Shown one piece after another: positions 36,286 to 44,453 of a stretch of 64,000 nucleotides of DNA (positions are counted from its first letter, which is position 1; each line of letters opens with the position of its first letter). Under the pieces are notes generated by a model. That model worked only from the letters and a program-made list of their open reading frames with translations, was not told the DNA's origin and searched no databases. The position numbers and the translations under genes were made by a program. The DNA is from Mycobacterium nebraskense. Its GTDB lineage: Bacteria > Actinomycetota > Actinomycetes > Mycobacteriales > Mycobacteriaceae. The DNA lies in NCBI RefSeq assembly GCF_002102255.1, contig NZ_LQPH01000158.1, forward strand, positions 62,001 through 126,000, in the 5' to 3' direction.

Positions 36286-39168
36286 GTGGTAGACGGTGCA
36301 CCATCCACAGAGTCATTCGAAGAGCCGACCCGGCACGACGAACTGCCGGACCGTCTGAGAGTTCATTCGCTGGCCCGAACTCTGGGAACCACCAGTAAGC
36401 GGGTGTTGGACGCGCTGAGCGCACTCGACGGGCGGATACGCAGCGCGCATTCCACCGTGGACCGCGATGACGCGGTCCGGGTTCGCGATCTGCTGGCCGC
36501 CCAGCCCGACGAGGGCGCCGAGAATGCGGACGGCGGTGCGGCCGCCGTGGTCGCCGGCGATGTAAGCGTCGAAGCCGCGGCCGAGGAACCCGAATCCCGG
36601 CTGATGCTGGCGGCCCCGGAGAACGCCGCCGAGCGGCCGCATTACATGCCGCTGTTCGTCGCGCCGCAGCCGATAAAGGACGAAGACGACGGAAACGCCG
36701 ACGAGGGCACCGACTCCGACGAGCCCGACGATTCCGACACCGACGACGAAGACGACGAGCAGGACGATCGGCCGGCCAGCCGGCGGCGACGTCGAGGCCG
36801 TCGCGGTCGCGGCCGCGGCCGCGGCGAGCAGGGCGGGGCCGATAATTTAAACGACGCCGGTGACGACGACGAGCCGCAACAGCGGCGCCAGAAGGCGAGT
36901 CAGGGCGACTCCTCCGACGCCGAGGACGGCGACGACGAAGAGGGCTCTGACTATTCGGACTCCGATGACACCGGTGACGACGGTTCGGCGGAGGGCGCCA
37001 CCCGCCGGCGCCGCAGGCGCCGGCGCCGCAAGTCGGGCTCGGGTGACGACGGTGACGAATCCTCATCGCCCGACGACCCGCCCAACACGGTGGTGCACGA
37101 GCGGCCGCCGCGAAACGGCAAGAACGGCGGCGATGGCGGCAACGGCTCGTCCAACGCCGAGATCAAGGGCATCGACGGCTCCACTCGGCTGGAGGCCAAA
37201 CGGCAACGGCGCCGAGACGGCCGCGACGCCGGACGGCGCCGCCCACCGGTACTGACCGAGGCGGAGTTCCTGGCGCGCCGCGAGGCCGTCGAACGGGTCA
37301 TGGTCGTGCGGGACAGGGTCCGCATCGAGCCGCCGCATCAGGGGGCCCGGTATACCCAGATCGCGGTGCTCGAAGACGGCATCGTCGTCGAGCACTTCGT
37401 GACGTCGGCCGCTTCCGCCTCGTTGGTGGGCAACATCTACCTCGGGATCGTGCAGAACGTCCTGCCCTCGATGGAGGCGGCGTTCGTCGACATCGGCCGC
37501 GGCCGCAACGGCGTGCTCTACGCCGGCGAGGTCAACTGGGAAGCCGCGGGGCTGGGCGGGTCCGACCGCAAGATCGAACAGGCGCTCAAACCGGGCGACT
37601 ATGTCGTGGTCCAGGTCAGCAAGGACCCCGTCGGGCACAAGGGCGCCCGGCTGACCACCCAGGTGTCGCTGGCCGGTCGATACCTGGTCTACGTGCCCGG
37701 TGCGTCGTCGACCGGGATCAGCCGCAAGTTGCCCGACACCGAACGGCAGCGGCTCAAGGAAATCCTGCGCGAGGTGGTGCCGACCGACGCCGGGGTGATC
37801 ATCCGCACCGCGTCCGAGGGCGTCAAAGAGGACGACATCCGCAACGACGTCACTCGCCTGCAGGAGCGCTGGAAGCAAATCGAGGCCAAGGCGACCGAGA
37901 TCACGGAGAAGGCCGCCGGCGCGGCGGTCGCGCTCTACGAAGAGCCGGACGTGCTGGTCAAGGTCATCCGTGACCTGTTCAACGAGGACTTCGCCGGCCT
38001 CATCGTCTCCGGCGACGAAGCGTGGACGACTATCACCGAATACGTGAATTCCGTTGCGCCCGATCTGGTTTCGAAACTGAACAAGTACGAGCCGCCCAGC
38101 GGCCCGGACGGTCAGGGGGGGCCCGATGTCTTCGCGGTGCATCGCATCGACGAACAACTCGCCAAGGCGATGGAGCGCAAGGTGTGGCTGCCGTCGGGCG
38201 GCACCCTGGTGATCGACCGGACCGAGGCCATGACGGTGGTCGACGTCAACACCGGAAAGTTCACCGGGTCCGGCGGCAACCTCGAGCAGACCGTCACCAA
38301 GAACAACCTCGAGGCGGCCGAGGAGATCGTGCGCCAGCTGCGGCTGCGCGACATCGGCGGCATCGTGGTCATCGACTTCATCGACATGGTCCTCGAGTCC
38401 AACCGCGACCTGGTGTTGCGGCGGCTGACCGAGGCGCTGGCCCGTGACCGCACCCGCCATCAGGTGTCCGAGGTGACGTCGCTGGGCTTGGTTCAGCTGA
38501 CCCGCAAGCGATTGGGTACCGGGCTGATCGAGGCTTTCTCGACCTCGTGCTCCCACTGCGGCGGCCGGGGGATCGTGCTGCACACCGACCCGGTGGATTC
38601 GGCCCCCTCGAACGGGCGCAAGTCCGAGTCCGGTGGTCGCCGCGGCAGGCGCTCCAAGAAGAACCGCGCCGAGGAGCCGGTGGTGGCCAAGGTGCCCACG
38701 CACGCTCCCGGTGAGCACCCGATGTTCAAGGCGATGGCCGCCGGCGGGCCGGGGCAGACCGGCCGTGACGACGAAGAATCCGACGAGTCCGCCGAGGAAC
38801 CGACCGACGAGCTCGACGAGCAGAAGCAGCGGGATATGGCCGACGCGGAGGACACCGATCAGGAGGACTTCGAGGAGTCTGACGAAGACACCGACGACTC
38901 TGACGACGACACCGACGAAGATCTCGACGAGGACGACGACGAGGACCTCGACGACGAGGAAGACCTGGGCGATGACGACGACGACCTGGAGATGGACGAC
39001 GACGACCTGGACGTCGAGGATGATTCCGACGCCGATGACTCCGACTCCGATGACTCCGACTCCGACGAAGGTCCCGGAGGGTCCGTCAACGCCGGATCGG
39101 GGTTCGAACGCCCGCGGCGGCGCCGCGCGGCGGGCAGGCCGGCCGGCCCGCCGATCCACGCCGATTGA
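36286..39168 (+). CDS. rne: Ribonuclease E/G family endoribonuclease
   Basis: A 960-residue endonuclease central to rRNA and mRNA processing. About 300 N-terminal residues are low-complexity, alternating strongly acidic and Arg-rich tracts (DSDTDDEDDEQDD; RRRRGRRGRGRGRGEQ), typical of actinobacterial RNase E. The catalytic core runs from about residue 330 to 770: S1 domain (YLGIVQNVLPSMEAAFVDIG), DNase-I-like site (TVVDVNTGKFTG, IVVIDFIDM) and the zinc link CSHCGGRG. The C terminus is again extremely acidic. The GTG at 36286 follows TTGAGGAGAA. Confidence 0.96.
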   Translation: MVDGAPSTESFEEPTRHDELPDRLRVHSLARTLGTTSKRVLDALSALDGRIRSAHSTVDRDDAVRVRDLLAAQPDEGAENADGGAAAVVAGDVSVEAAAEEPESRLMLAAPENAAERPHYMPLFVAPQPIKDEDDGNADEGTDSDEPDDSDTDDEDDEQDDRPASRRRRRGRRGRGRGRGEQGGADNLNDAGDDDEPQQRRQKASQGDSSDAEDGDDEEGSDYSDSDDTGDDGSAEGATRRRRRRRRRKSGSGDDGDESSSPDDPPNTVVHERPPRNGKNGGDGGNGSSNAEIKGIDGSTRLEAKRQRRRDGRDAGRRRPPVLTEAEFLARREAVERVMVVRDRVRIEPPHQGARYTQIAVLEDGIVVEHFVTSAASASLVGNIYLGIVQNVLPSMEAAFVDIGRGRNGVLYAGEVNWEAAGLGGSDRKIEQALKPGDYVVVQVSKDPVGHKGARLTTQVSLAGRYLVYVPGASSTGISRKLPDTERQRLKEILREVVPTDAGVIIRTASEGVKEDDIRNDVTRLQERWKQIEAKATEITEKAAGAAVALYEEPDVLVKVIRDLFNEDFAGLIVSGDEAWTTITEYVNSVAPDLVSKLNKYEPPSGPDGQGGPDVFAVHRIDEQLAKAMERKVWLPSGGTLVIDRTEAMTVVDVNTGKFTGSGGNLEQTVTKNNLEAAEEIVRQLRLRDIGGIVVIDFIDMVLESNRDLVLRRLTEALARDRTRHQVSEVTSLGLVQLTRKRLGTGLIEAFSTSCSHCGGRGIVLHTDPVDSAPSNGRKSESGGRRGRRSKKNRAEEPVVAKVPTHAPGEHPMFKAMAAGGPGQTGRDDEESDESAEEPTDELDEQKQRDMADAEDTDQEDFEESDEDTDDSDDDTDEDLDEDDDEDLDDEEDLGDDDDDLEMDDDDLDVEDDSDADDSDSDDSDSDEGPGGSVNAGSGFERPRRRRAAGRPAGPPIHAD

Positions 39169-39179
39169 CCTGGCCCGGT

Positions 39180-39209
39180 TTGACCCTGTAGCCGCTGGTC
39201 AAGTACCCT
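39180..39209 (+). promoter_or_regulatory. Probable sigma-A promoter of rplU-rpmA
   Basis: TTGACC at 39180-39185 and TACCCT at 39204-39209 are separated by 18 bases. Transcription would begin just before the L21 leader hairpin and about 170 bases upstream of rplU. Confidence 0.5.
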
Positions 39210-39217
39210 AGGACAGT

Positions 39218-39251
39218 TGTCGCCAGGCCGTTCGGACTTTGGCCGGCGACA
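39218..39251 (+). promoter_or_regulatory. Leader hairpin upstream of rplU
   Basis: TGTCGCC (39218-39224), bulged A, GGCC (39226-39229), an 11-base loop, then GGCC (39241-39244) and GGCGACA (39245-39251): 11 base pairs with one bulge. Its position right after the predicted promoter fits a ribosomal-protein leader, possibly an L21 or rne-linked autoregulatory element. Confidence 0.45.
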
Positions 39252-39381
39252 GCGGGACTCCCGGGCAGTCGGCGCAGACCCGCACCCAAGACCCACTGAG
39301 CTTGTTCGAGCGCACCGCCGGTGGCTCGCGCGCGAAGAGCCGAAGAAGCGGCTGAGCAGAGGAAAGAAGGCAGGAGCAACG

Positions 39382-39693
39382 ATGGCGACCTACGCAATCG
39401 TCAAGACGGGCGGCAAGCAGTACAAGGTCGCCGTCGGGGACGTGGTCAAGGTCGAGAAGCTCGACTCCGACCCGGGCGCGAATGTGTCGCTGCCCGTCAC
39501 CCTCGTCGTGGACGGCGCCAAGGTGACCACCGACGCCGCCGCGCTGGCCAAGGTGGCGGTGACCGGCGAGGTGCTCGAGCACACCAAGGGCCCCAAGATC
39601 CGTATCCACAAGTTCAGGAACAAGACCGGCTACCACAAGCGTCAGGGACACCGTCAGCAGCTGACGGTCCTGAAGGTCACCGGGATCAAGTAG
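39382..39693 (+). CDS. rplU: 50S ribosomal protein L21
   Basis: A 103-residue large-subunit protein with the family N terminus YAIVKTGGKQYKVAVGD and the C-terminal RNA-binding basic patch KFRNKTGYHKRQGHRQQLT. The ATG at 39382 is preceded by CAGGAG. The stop is 14 bases before rpmA, and the two are surely co-transcribed. Confidence 0.98.
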   Translation: MATYAIVKTGGKQYKVAVGDVVKVEKLDSDPGANVSLPVTLVVDGAKVTTDAAALAKVAVTGEVLEHTKGPKIRIHKFRNKTGYHKRQGHRQQLTVLKVTGIK

Positions 39694-39707
39694 CAAAGGC
39701 GACAGAC

Positions 39708-39962
39708 ATGGCACACAAGAAGGGCGCTTCCAGCTCGCGAAACGGTCGCGATTCCGCCGCTCAGCGGCTGGGTGTCAAGCGGTTCGGCGGCCAGATCGTC
39801 AAGGCGGGCGAGATCATCGTTCGCCAGCGTGGCACCAAGTTCCACCCCGGTCTCAACGTCGGGCGTGGCGGCGACGACACGCTGTTCGCCAAGGCGGCCG
39901 GAGCCGTCGAGTTCGGCATCAAGCGCGGACGCAAAACCGTCAGCATCACGCCCCAGGTCTAG
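39708..39962 (+). CDS. rpmA: 50S ribosomal protein L27
   Basis: An 84-residue protein whose N-terminal MAHKKGASSSRNGRDS reaches the peptidyl-transferase centre, followed by LGVKRFGGQIVKAGEII. There is no cleavable N-terminal extension of the Firmicutes type. It follows rplU by 14 bases. Confidence 0.98.
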   Translation: MAHKKGASSSRNGRDSAAQRLGVKRFGGQIVKAGEIIVRQRGTKFHPGLNVGRGGDDTLFAKAAGAVEFGIKRGRKTVSITPQV

Positions 39963-39972
39963 CCTCGCGAGC

Positions 39973-39989
39973 CGGGGGCACCGCCCCCG
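39973..39989 (+). terminator. GC hairpin after rpmA
   Basis: CGGGGGC-ACC-GCCCCCG: a perfect 7-bp stem with a 3-base loop beginning 11 bases after the rpmA stop, with no U-tract. It may attenuate transcription into obg rather than stop it. Confidence 0.5.
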
Positions 39990-40058
39990 TGCGGGGAACG
40001 CTGCGGCGGCTTCGCGAGGTATTTCGCCCTGGCGTGACATTCGAAGGGCTGGTATTCG

Positions 40059-41501
40059 ATGCCTCGATTTGTCGATCGGGTCGTCATCCACGCGCGTGCG
40101 GGTTCCGGCGGTAACGGCTGCGCCTCGGTCCATCGTGAGAAATTCAAGCCGTTGGGTGGTCCCGACGGCGGCAATGGTGGACGCGGCGGCAGCATCGTGT
40201 TTGTCGTCGATCCGCAGGTGCACACCCTGCTGGACTTTCACTTCCATCCGCACGTCACTGCGCCGTCGGGCAAACAGGGGATGGGCAACAACCGCGACGG
40301 AGCGACCGGCGCGGATTTGGAAGTCAAAGTCCCCGACGGCACCGTCGTATTGGATGAAAGCGGTCGCCTGCTGGCCGATCTGGTGGGTGCGGGCACCCGC
40401 TTCGAAGCCGCGGCCGGTGGCCGTGGTGGCCTTGGCAACGCGGCACTCGCGTCGCGCGCGCGCAAGGCCCCCGGCTTTGCGCTGCTCGGAGAGCAGGGCG
40501 AAGCGCGGGACCTGACGCTCGAGCTCAAGACCGTCGCCGACGCCGGCCTCATCGGGTTCCCCTCGGCCGGGAAATCGTCACTGGTGTCGGTGATCTCGGC
40601 GGCCAAACCGAAGATCGCGGACTACCCGTTCACCACGCTGGTGCCCAACCTCGGCGTGGTGTCGGCCGGCGAGCACACCTTCACCGTCGCCGACGTGCCG
40701 GGCCTGATTCCCGGCGCATCGCAGGGCCGCGGCCTGGGCCTGGATTTCCTTCGGCACATCGAGCGCTGCGCCGTGCTGGTGCACGTCGTCGATTGCGCCA
40801 CCTCGGAGCCGGGCCGCGACCCGATCTCCGACATCGACGCGCTGGAATCCGAACTCGCCGCGTATACGCCTACCCTGCAAGGGGATACGACGCTGGGTGA
40901 CCTCGCCGAGCGGCCACGGGCGGTGGTGCTCAACAAGATCGACGTGCCCGAGGCGCGCGAGCTGGCCGAATTCGTCCGCGACGAGATCGCCGAGCGCGGG
41001 TGGCCGGTATTCCTCGTGTCGACGGTGTCGCGGGAAGGCTTGCAGCCGTTGGTCTTCGGGCTCTGGCGGATGATCTCGGAATACAACGCCGCCCGGCCGC
41101 AGATCGTGCCACGGCGGCCGGTGATCCGCCCGGTTCCCGTCGACGACAGCGGCTTCACCGTCGAGCCCGACGGTGAGGGCGGCTTTGTGGTCACCGGCGC
41201 CCGGCCTCAGCGTTGGGTCCGGCAGACCAACTTCGACAACGACGAAGCCGTGGGCTATCTCGCCGACCGCCTGGCCCGGCTGGGTGTCGAGGAGGAGCTG
41301 CTGCGGCTGGGCGCGCAACCCGGGTGCGCCGTGACGATCGGGGACATGACATTCGACTGGGAGCCGCAAACGCCTGCGGGACAACACGTTGCGATGTCGG
41401 GCCGCGGAACCGATGTGCGGCTGGAACGCAGCGAGCGCGCCGGTGCCGCGGAGCGCAAGGCGGCTCGCCGTCAGCGCCGCGAGCGCGGTGACGAGTCGTG
41501 A
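40059..41501 (+). CDS. obg: Obg/CgtA GTPase
   Basis: A 480-residue ribosome-assembly GTPase. The glycine-rich Obg fold (GGNGGRGGS, GRGGLGNAAL) covers residues 1-160. The G domain follows with G1 GFPSAGKSS near residue 165, DVPGLI (G3) and NKID (G4). The C-terminal OCT domain and a basic tail complete the actinobacterial form. The ATG at 40059 begins the family motif MPRFVDRV. Length as in M. tuberculosis. Confidence 0.97.
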   Translation: MPRFVDRVVIHARAGSGGNGCASVHREKFKPLGGPDGGNGGRGGSIVFVVDPQVHTLLDFHFHPHVTAPSGKQGMGNNRDGATGADLEVKVPDGTVVLDESGRLLADLVGAGTRFEAAAGGRGGLGNAALASRARKAPGFALLGEQGEARDLTLELKTVADAGLIGFPSAGKSSLVSVISAAKPKIADYPFTTLVPNLGVVSAGEHTFTVADVPGLIPGASQGRGLGLDFLRHIERCAVLVHVVDCATSEPGRDPISDIDALESELAAYTPTLQGDTTLGDLAERPRAVVLNKIDVPEARELAEFVRDEIAERGWPVFLVSTVSREGLQPLVFGLWRMISEYNAARPQIVPRRPVIRPVPVDDSGFTVEPDGEGGFVVTGARPQRWVRQTNFDNDEAVGYLADRLARLGVEEELLRLGAQPGCAVTIGDMTFDWEPQTPAGQHVAMSGRGTDVRLERSERAGAAERKAARRQRRERGDES

Positions 41502-41556
41502 GCGCCGGTGACGATGCAGTGGGAGCATCGCCCGCTCGCGGGGAGAGCGGCGCATC

Positions 41557-42669
41557 GTGACCGCTCATCGTGAGGCCATCCGGACCGCGCGCAGCCTGGT
41601 GGTCAAGGTCGGGACCAACGCGCTGACCACAGCGTCGGGAGTATTCGACGCCGGCCGGCTGGCCGGGCTGGCCGACGCCATCGAGTCGCGCATGAAGGCG
41701 GGCACCGACGTCGTCATCGTCTCTTCGGGCGCCATCGCCGCCGGGATCGAGCCCCTCGGATTGACCCGTCGCCCCAAGGATTTGGCGACCAAGCAGGCCG
41801 CGGCCAGCGTCGGGCAGGTCGCGCTGGTGAACGCCTGGAGCGCGGCGTTCGCGCGGTATGGCCGCACGGTGGGGCAGGTGCTGCTGACCGCGCACGATAT
41901 CTCCATGCGGGCTCAGCACACGAACGCCCAGCGCACCCTGGACCGGCTGCGGGCCCTGCACGCGGTGGCGATCGTCAACGAGAACGACACGGTGGCCACC
42001 AACGAGATCCGGTTCGGCGACAACGATCGGCTTTCGGCGCTGGTGGCTCACCTGGTCGGCGCCGGAGCCCTGGTGCTGCTCTCCGACATTGACGGTCTGT
42101 ACGACTCAGATCCCCGAAAAACGCAGGGCGCGCGATTCGTTGCGGAGGTCTCCGGTGCGGGGGATCTGTCCGGTGTGGTCGCCGGGCCGGGCAGCGACCT
42201 TGGTACCGGCGGAATGGTGTCGAAGGTGTCGTCGGCATTGCTGGCCGCCGACGCCGGAGTGCCGGTCCTGCTGGCCGCCGCGGCCGACGCCGCGACCGCG
42301 CTCACCGACGCCTCGGTCGGCACGGTGTTTGCCGCACGGCCCGTTCGGATGTCGGCCCGCCGGTTCTGGGTGCGGTATGCCGCCGAGGCGGCGGGCGCGC
42401 TCATCCTGGACGAGGGCGCGGTGCGCGCGGTGGTGGCCCAGCGTCGCTCGCTGCTGGCCGCGGGTATCACCGCGGTGTCGGGCCGGTTCTATGCCGGAGA
42501 CGTCGTCGAATTGCGCGGCCCGGACGCGGCCATGGTGGCCCGGGGCGTGGTGGCCTACGACGCCACCGAACTGGCGACCATGATCGGCCGGTCGACCTCC
42601 GAGCTACCCGGCGAATTGCGCAGGCCCGCGGTGCACGCCGACGACCTGGTGGCGGTACAGGTCGGCTAG
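41557..42669 (+). CDS. proB: Glutamate 5-kinase
   Basis: A 370-residue enzyme phosphorylating glutamate in the first step of proline synthesis; the second enzyme, ProA, is encoded about 13 kb away in this window. The amino-acid-kinase domain has VVKVGTNALT, VSSGAIAAG and the DNDRLSA substrate loop. A C-terminal PUA domain (about residues 280-360) is present. The GTG at 41557 follows obg by 55 bases. It shares its stop with the convergent DUF5313 gene in the sequence CTAG. Confidence 0.96.
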   Translation: MTAHREAIRTARSLVVKVGTNALTTASGVFDAGRLAGLADAIESRMKAGTDVVIVSSGAIAAGIEPLGLTRRPKDLATKQAAASVGQVALVNAWSAAFARYGRTVGQVLLTAHDISMRAQHTNAQRTLDRLRALHAVAIVNENDTVATNEIRFGDNDRLSALVAHLVGAGALVLLSDIDGLYDSDPRKTQGARFVAEVSGAGDLSGVVAGPGSDLGTGGMVSKVSSALLAADAGVPVLLAAAADAATALTDASVGTVFAARPVRMSARRFWVRYAAEAAGALILDEGAVRAVVAQRRSLLAAGITAVSGRFYAGDVVELRGPDAAMVARGVVAYDATELATMIGRSTSELPGELRRPAVHADDLVAVQVG

Positions 42670-43097
42670 CTGAAGGGGTTGCTGTTGTCCTGCCAGGCCG
42701 CCGATTCGGGACGCGGCCCGAAACGGCGGGCGTAGTCTTCGTGCATCCTCGCTTGCTTCTTGTTCTTGATCACATCGACCAGGTTCGGGTCGAGGCCATG
42801 CTGCGCCAGCCGGTGCCGACGCCAAACCTTGTTCAACGCGAGCGAGATCAGCAGGGCCCAGGTGTAGAGCGGCACCGTCATCTCACTATGCACGTACAGC
42901 GAAGCGGGCAGCAGCCAGAATGGCGCGAGAACGAACAGCGGTGGTATGGCCCACCGGATCATGTGCCGGCGCACGGCTCCTTTGCCCGCCAGATCGTTGG
43001 CGACCCAGTCGCGCATCGAGTCGGGTAGGCATCGCCCATACGAGTAGGCGATGTATTGCCACATGTTGGGTTTGGTGCTGGTCTTGGATTTGGTCAC
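42666..43097 (-). CDS. DUF5313-type membrane protein
   Basis: A 143-residue protein with an N-terminal motif WQYIAYSYGRCLPDSMRDWV and NDLAGKGAVRRHM, two hydrophobic helices (about residues 50-68 and 73-91), and a conserved RHRLAQHGLDPNL after them. I recognise this pattern as DUF5313, an actinobacterial family of unknown function. It ends tail-to-tail with proB and lies downstream of the MarR and TetR genes on the same strand. The 24-base gap to marR suggests co-transcription. Confidence 0.75.
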   Translation of the reverse strand: MTKSKTSTKPNMWQYIAYSYGRCLPDSMRDWVANDLAGKGAVRRHMIRWAIPPLFVLAPFWLLPASLYVHSEMTVPLYTWALLISLALNKVWRRHRLAQHGLDPNLVDVIKNKKQARMHEDYARRFGPRPESAAWQDNSNPFS

Positions 43098-43121
43098 GGT
43101 GACTCCTATGGGCGGGCGGTT

Positions 43122-43613
43122 TCAGGACTGTAATGCGCCCGCTGCCAAGGCGGCCGTATTGATGCGGGTGAGCACCTGGTGCAGGTGCTGAAGTTCGCCC
43201 ATGCCGACGCCCAGGCGCGCGACCACTGCGGCCGGAATCTTCAGCGCACGTCGACGCAAGGCGGTGCCGCGGTCGGTGAGTTTGACGTCGGTGGAGCGCT
43301 CATCGACGGCGCTTCGCGTACGGGTGATCAGGCCGAGCCCCTCCAAGCGCTTGAGCATGGGCGACAGCGTGGCCGAATCCATCTGCAACGTCGTCGCAAT
43401 CTCCTTGACCGACAGCGGTTTCTGCTGGCCCGTTGCCGCCTTCTGGTGATCCCAGAGTGTCAGCATCACCAGATACTGGGGGTGGGTGAGCCCCAACGGC
43501 TCCAACAACGGCCGGTAGACCGCCAAGACGGCGCGGTTGGTCACGCTCAGCGCGAAACAGACCTGCTGTTCGAGGGAAAGCGGGTCGATCTCCGGTGCGG
43601 CCAGCGACGCCAT
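43122..43613 (-). CDS. MarR-family transcriptional regulator
   Basis: A 163-residue winged-helix regulator. The recognition helix lies in LSVKEIATTLQMDSATLSPMLKRLEGLGLI, followed by the wing with RSAVDERSTDVKLTDRG, the MarR signature. The conserved Cys near residue 19 resembles redox-sensing OhrR/MarR members, but this is not decisive. Two palindromes directly upstream are probable autoregulatory operators. The target is probably itself and the DUF5313 gene. Confidence 0.9.
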   Translation of the reverse strand: MASLAAPEIDPLSLEQQVCFALSVTNRAVLAVYRPLLEPLGLTHPQYLVMLTLWDHQKAATGQQKPLSVKEIATTLQMDSATLSPMLKRLEGLGLITRTRSAVDERSTDVKLTDRGTALRRRALKIPAAVVARLGVGMGELQHLHQVLTRINTAALAAGALQS

Positions 43614-43626
43614 ATTTGCATACTAC

Positions 43627-43653
43627 CCTAATAGTTAGGACATTAATTATGTC
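43627..43653. promoter_or_regulatory. Twin palindromic operators upstream of marR
   Basis: CCTAA-TAG-TTAGG at 43627-43639 is followed, sharing one base, by GACAT-TAATT-ATGTC at 43639-43653. Both are perfect inverted repeats in an AT-rich patch that starts 14 bases before the marR start codon, where a MarR dimer would block its own promoter. Confidence 0.6.
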
Positions 43654-43699
43654 GTCCTCGTCACAGATTTCGTCACGGCCGCCGACCACCCCCGGCGCA

Positions 43700-44350
43700 T
43701 CAACGCACCGAGGTGGCCTTGAGATACAAGGCACCCCAGACGATCTCGGCCAGCGTGGCGGCCAGTTCCGCGTCGTAGTCGCGCGGCTGCACCGGGAGGT
43801 TCTGCTGGCAGGCCCGCTCTACCATCCAGGTCAGCGCGTTGGCAGTGGTGGCCGCGGGTAACTCTGGCCGGATTGACCCATCGGCCTGACCCTCCTCGAT
43901 GACCCGGGCCATCCGCCCGGTGATCGCGGTCAACAGGTTGCGGTAGGTCGCCGCGACCAGCGGGTCATAGCCGGCCATCTCGTTGAGCGCGACCAGCACC
44001 GGTTGGTGACGCCGATAGCTGGTGATGATGCCGTCCATCGCGGCGCGGACGTCTCCGGGATCGTGCCGCCACGACACGCTCCACCAGCGGTCCGCACTCT
44101 CGGCGAGATCGGCGAAGACCTGATTGGCCAGGCGGCGCAGCAGGTGGCCTTTGTCCTCGAAGTAGATATAAAAGCTCGCGCGGGAAATGCCGGCCTCGGT
44201 CGAGAGCCGGTCGACGCTGAGCTCGGTGAAACTGGCGCCATCGCGCATCAGGCGCTCGGTGGCGTCCAGCAACCGTCGCTCGATCTGTTCTCGCCGCTGC
44301 TGACGTTCCTGTTCGCGGTTCGCCTGCGGCTTACGGGTGACCGATGGCAT
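43700..44350 (-). CDS. TetR-family transcriptional regulator
   Basis: A 216-residue repressor. The N-terminal helix-turn-helix is FTELSVDRLSTEAGISRASFYIYFEDKGHLL (residues ~42-72). The C-terminal ligand domain resembles the EthR-like group (WMVERACQQNLP). It diverges from the cytochrome P450 gene, and a perfect 17-base palindrome lies in the 103-base gap between them. Control of itself and of the P450 is therefore likely. Confidence 0.92.
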   Translation of the reverse strand: MPSVTRKPQANREQERQQRREQIERRLLDATERLMRDGASFTELSVDRLSTEAGISRASFYIYFEDKGHLLRRLANQVFADLAESADRWWSVSWRHDPGDVRAAMDGIITSYRRHQPVLVALNEMAGYDPLVAATYRNLLTAITGRMARVIEEGQADGSIRPELPAATTANALTWMVERACQQNLPVQPRDYDAELAATLAEIVWGALYLKATSVR

Positions 44351-44379
44351 TCAACCAGCATAGAACGCTATGTGACGAC

Positions 44380-44409
44380 TTGACTAGACACTATGTCTAG
44401 GAATAATGT
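44380..44409 (+). promoter_or_regulatory. P450 promoter with TetR-type operator in the spacer
   Basis: -35 TTGACT (44380-44385) and -10 TAATGT (44404-44409) are 18 bases apart. The spacer holds the perfect palindrome CTAGACA-CTA-TGTCTAG (44384-44400), so a bound repressor would occlude RNA polymerase. The start codon lies 45 bases downstream. Confidence 0.68.
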
Positions 44410-44453
44410 CGCTGGCAGTCTGTGACCGAGGTCATACGCAACGGAGGACCACC

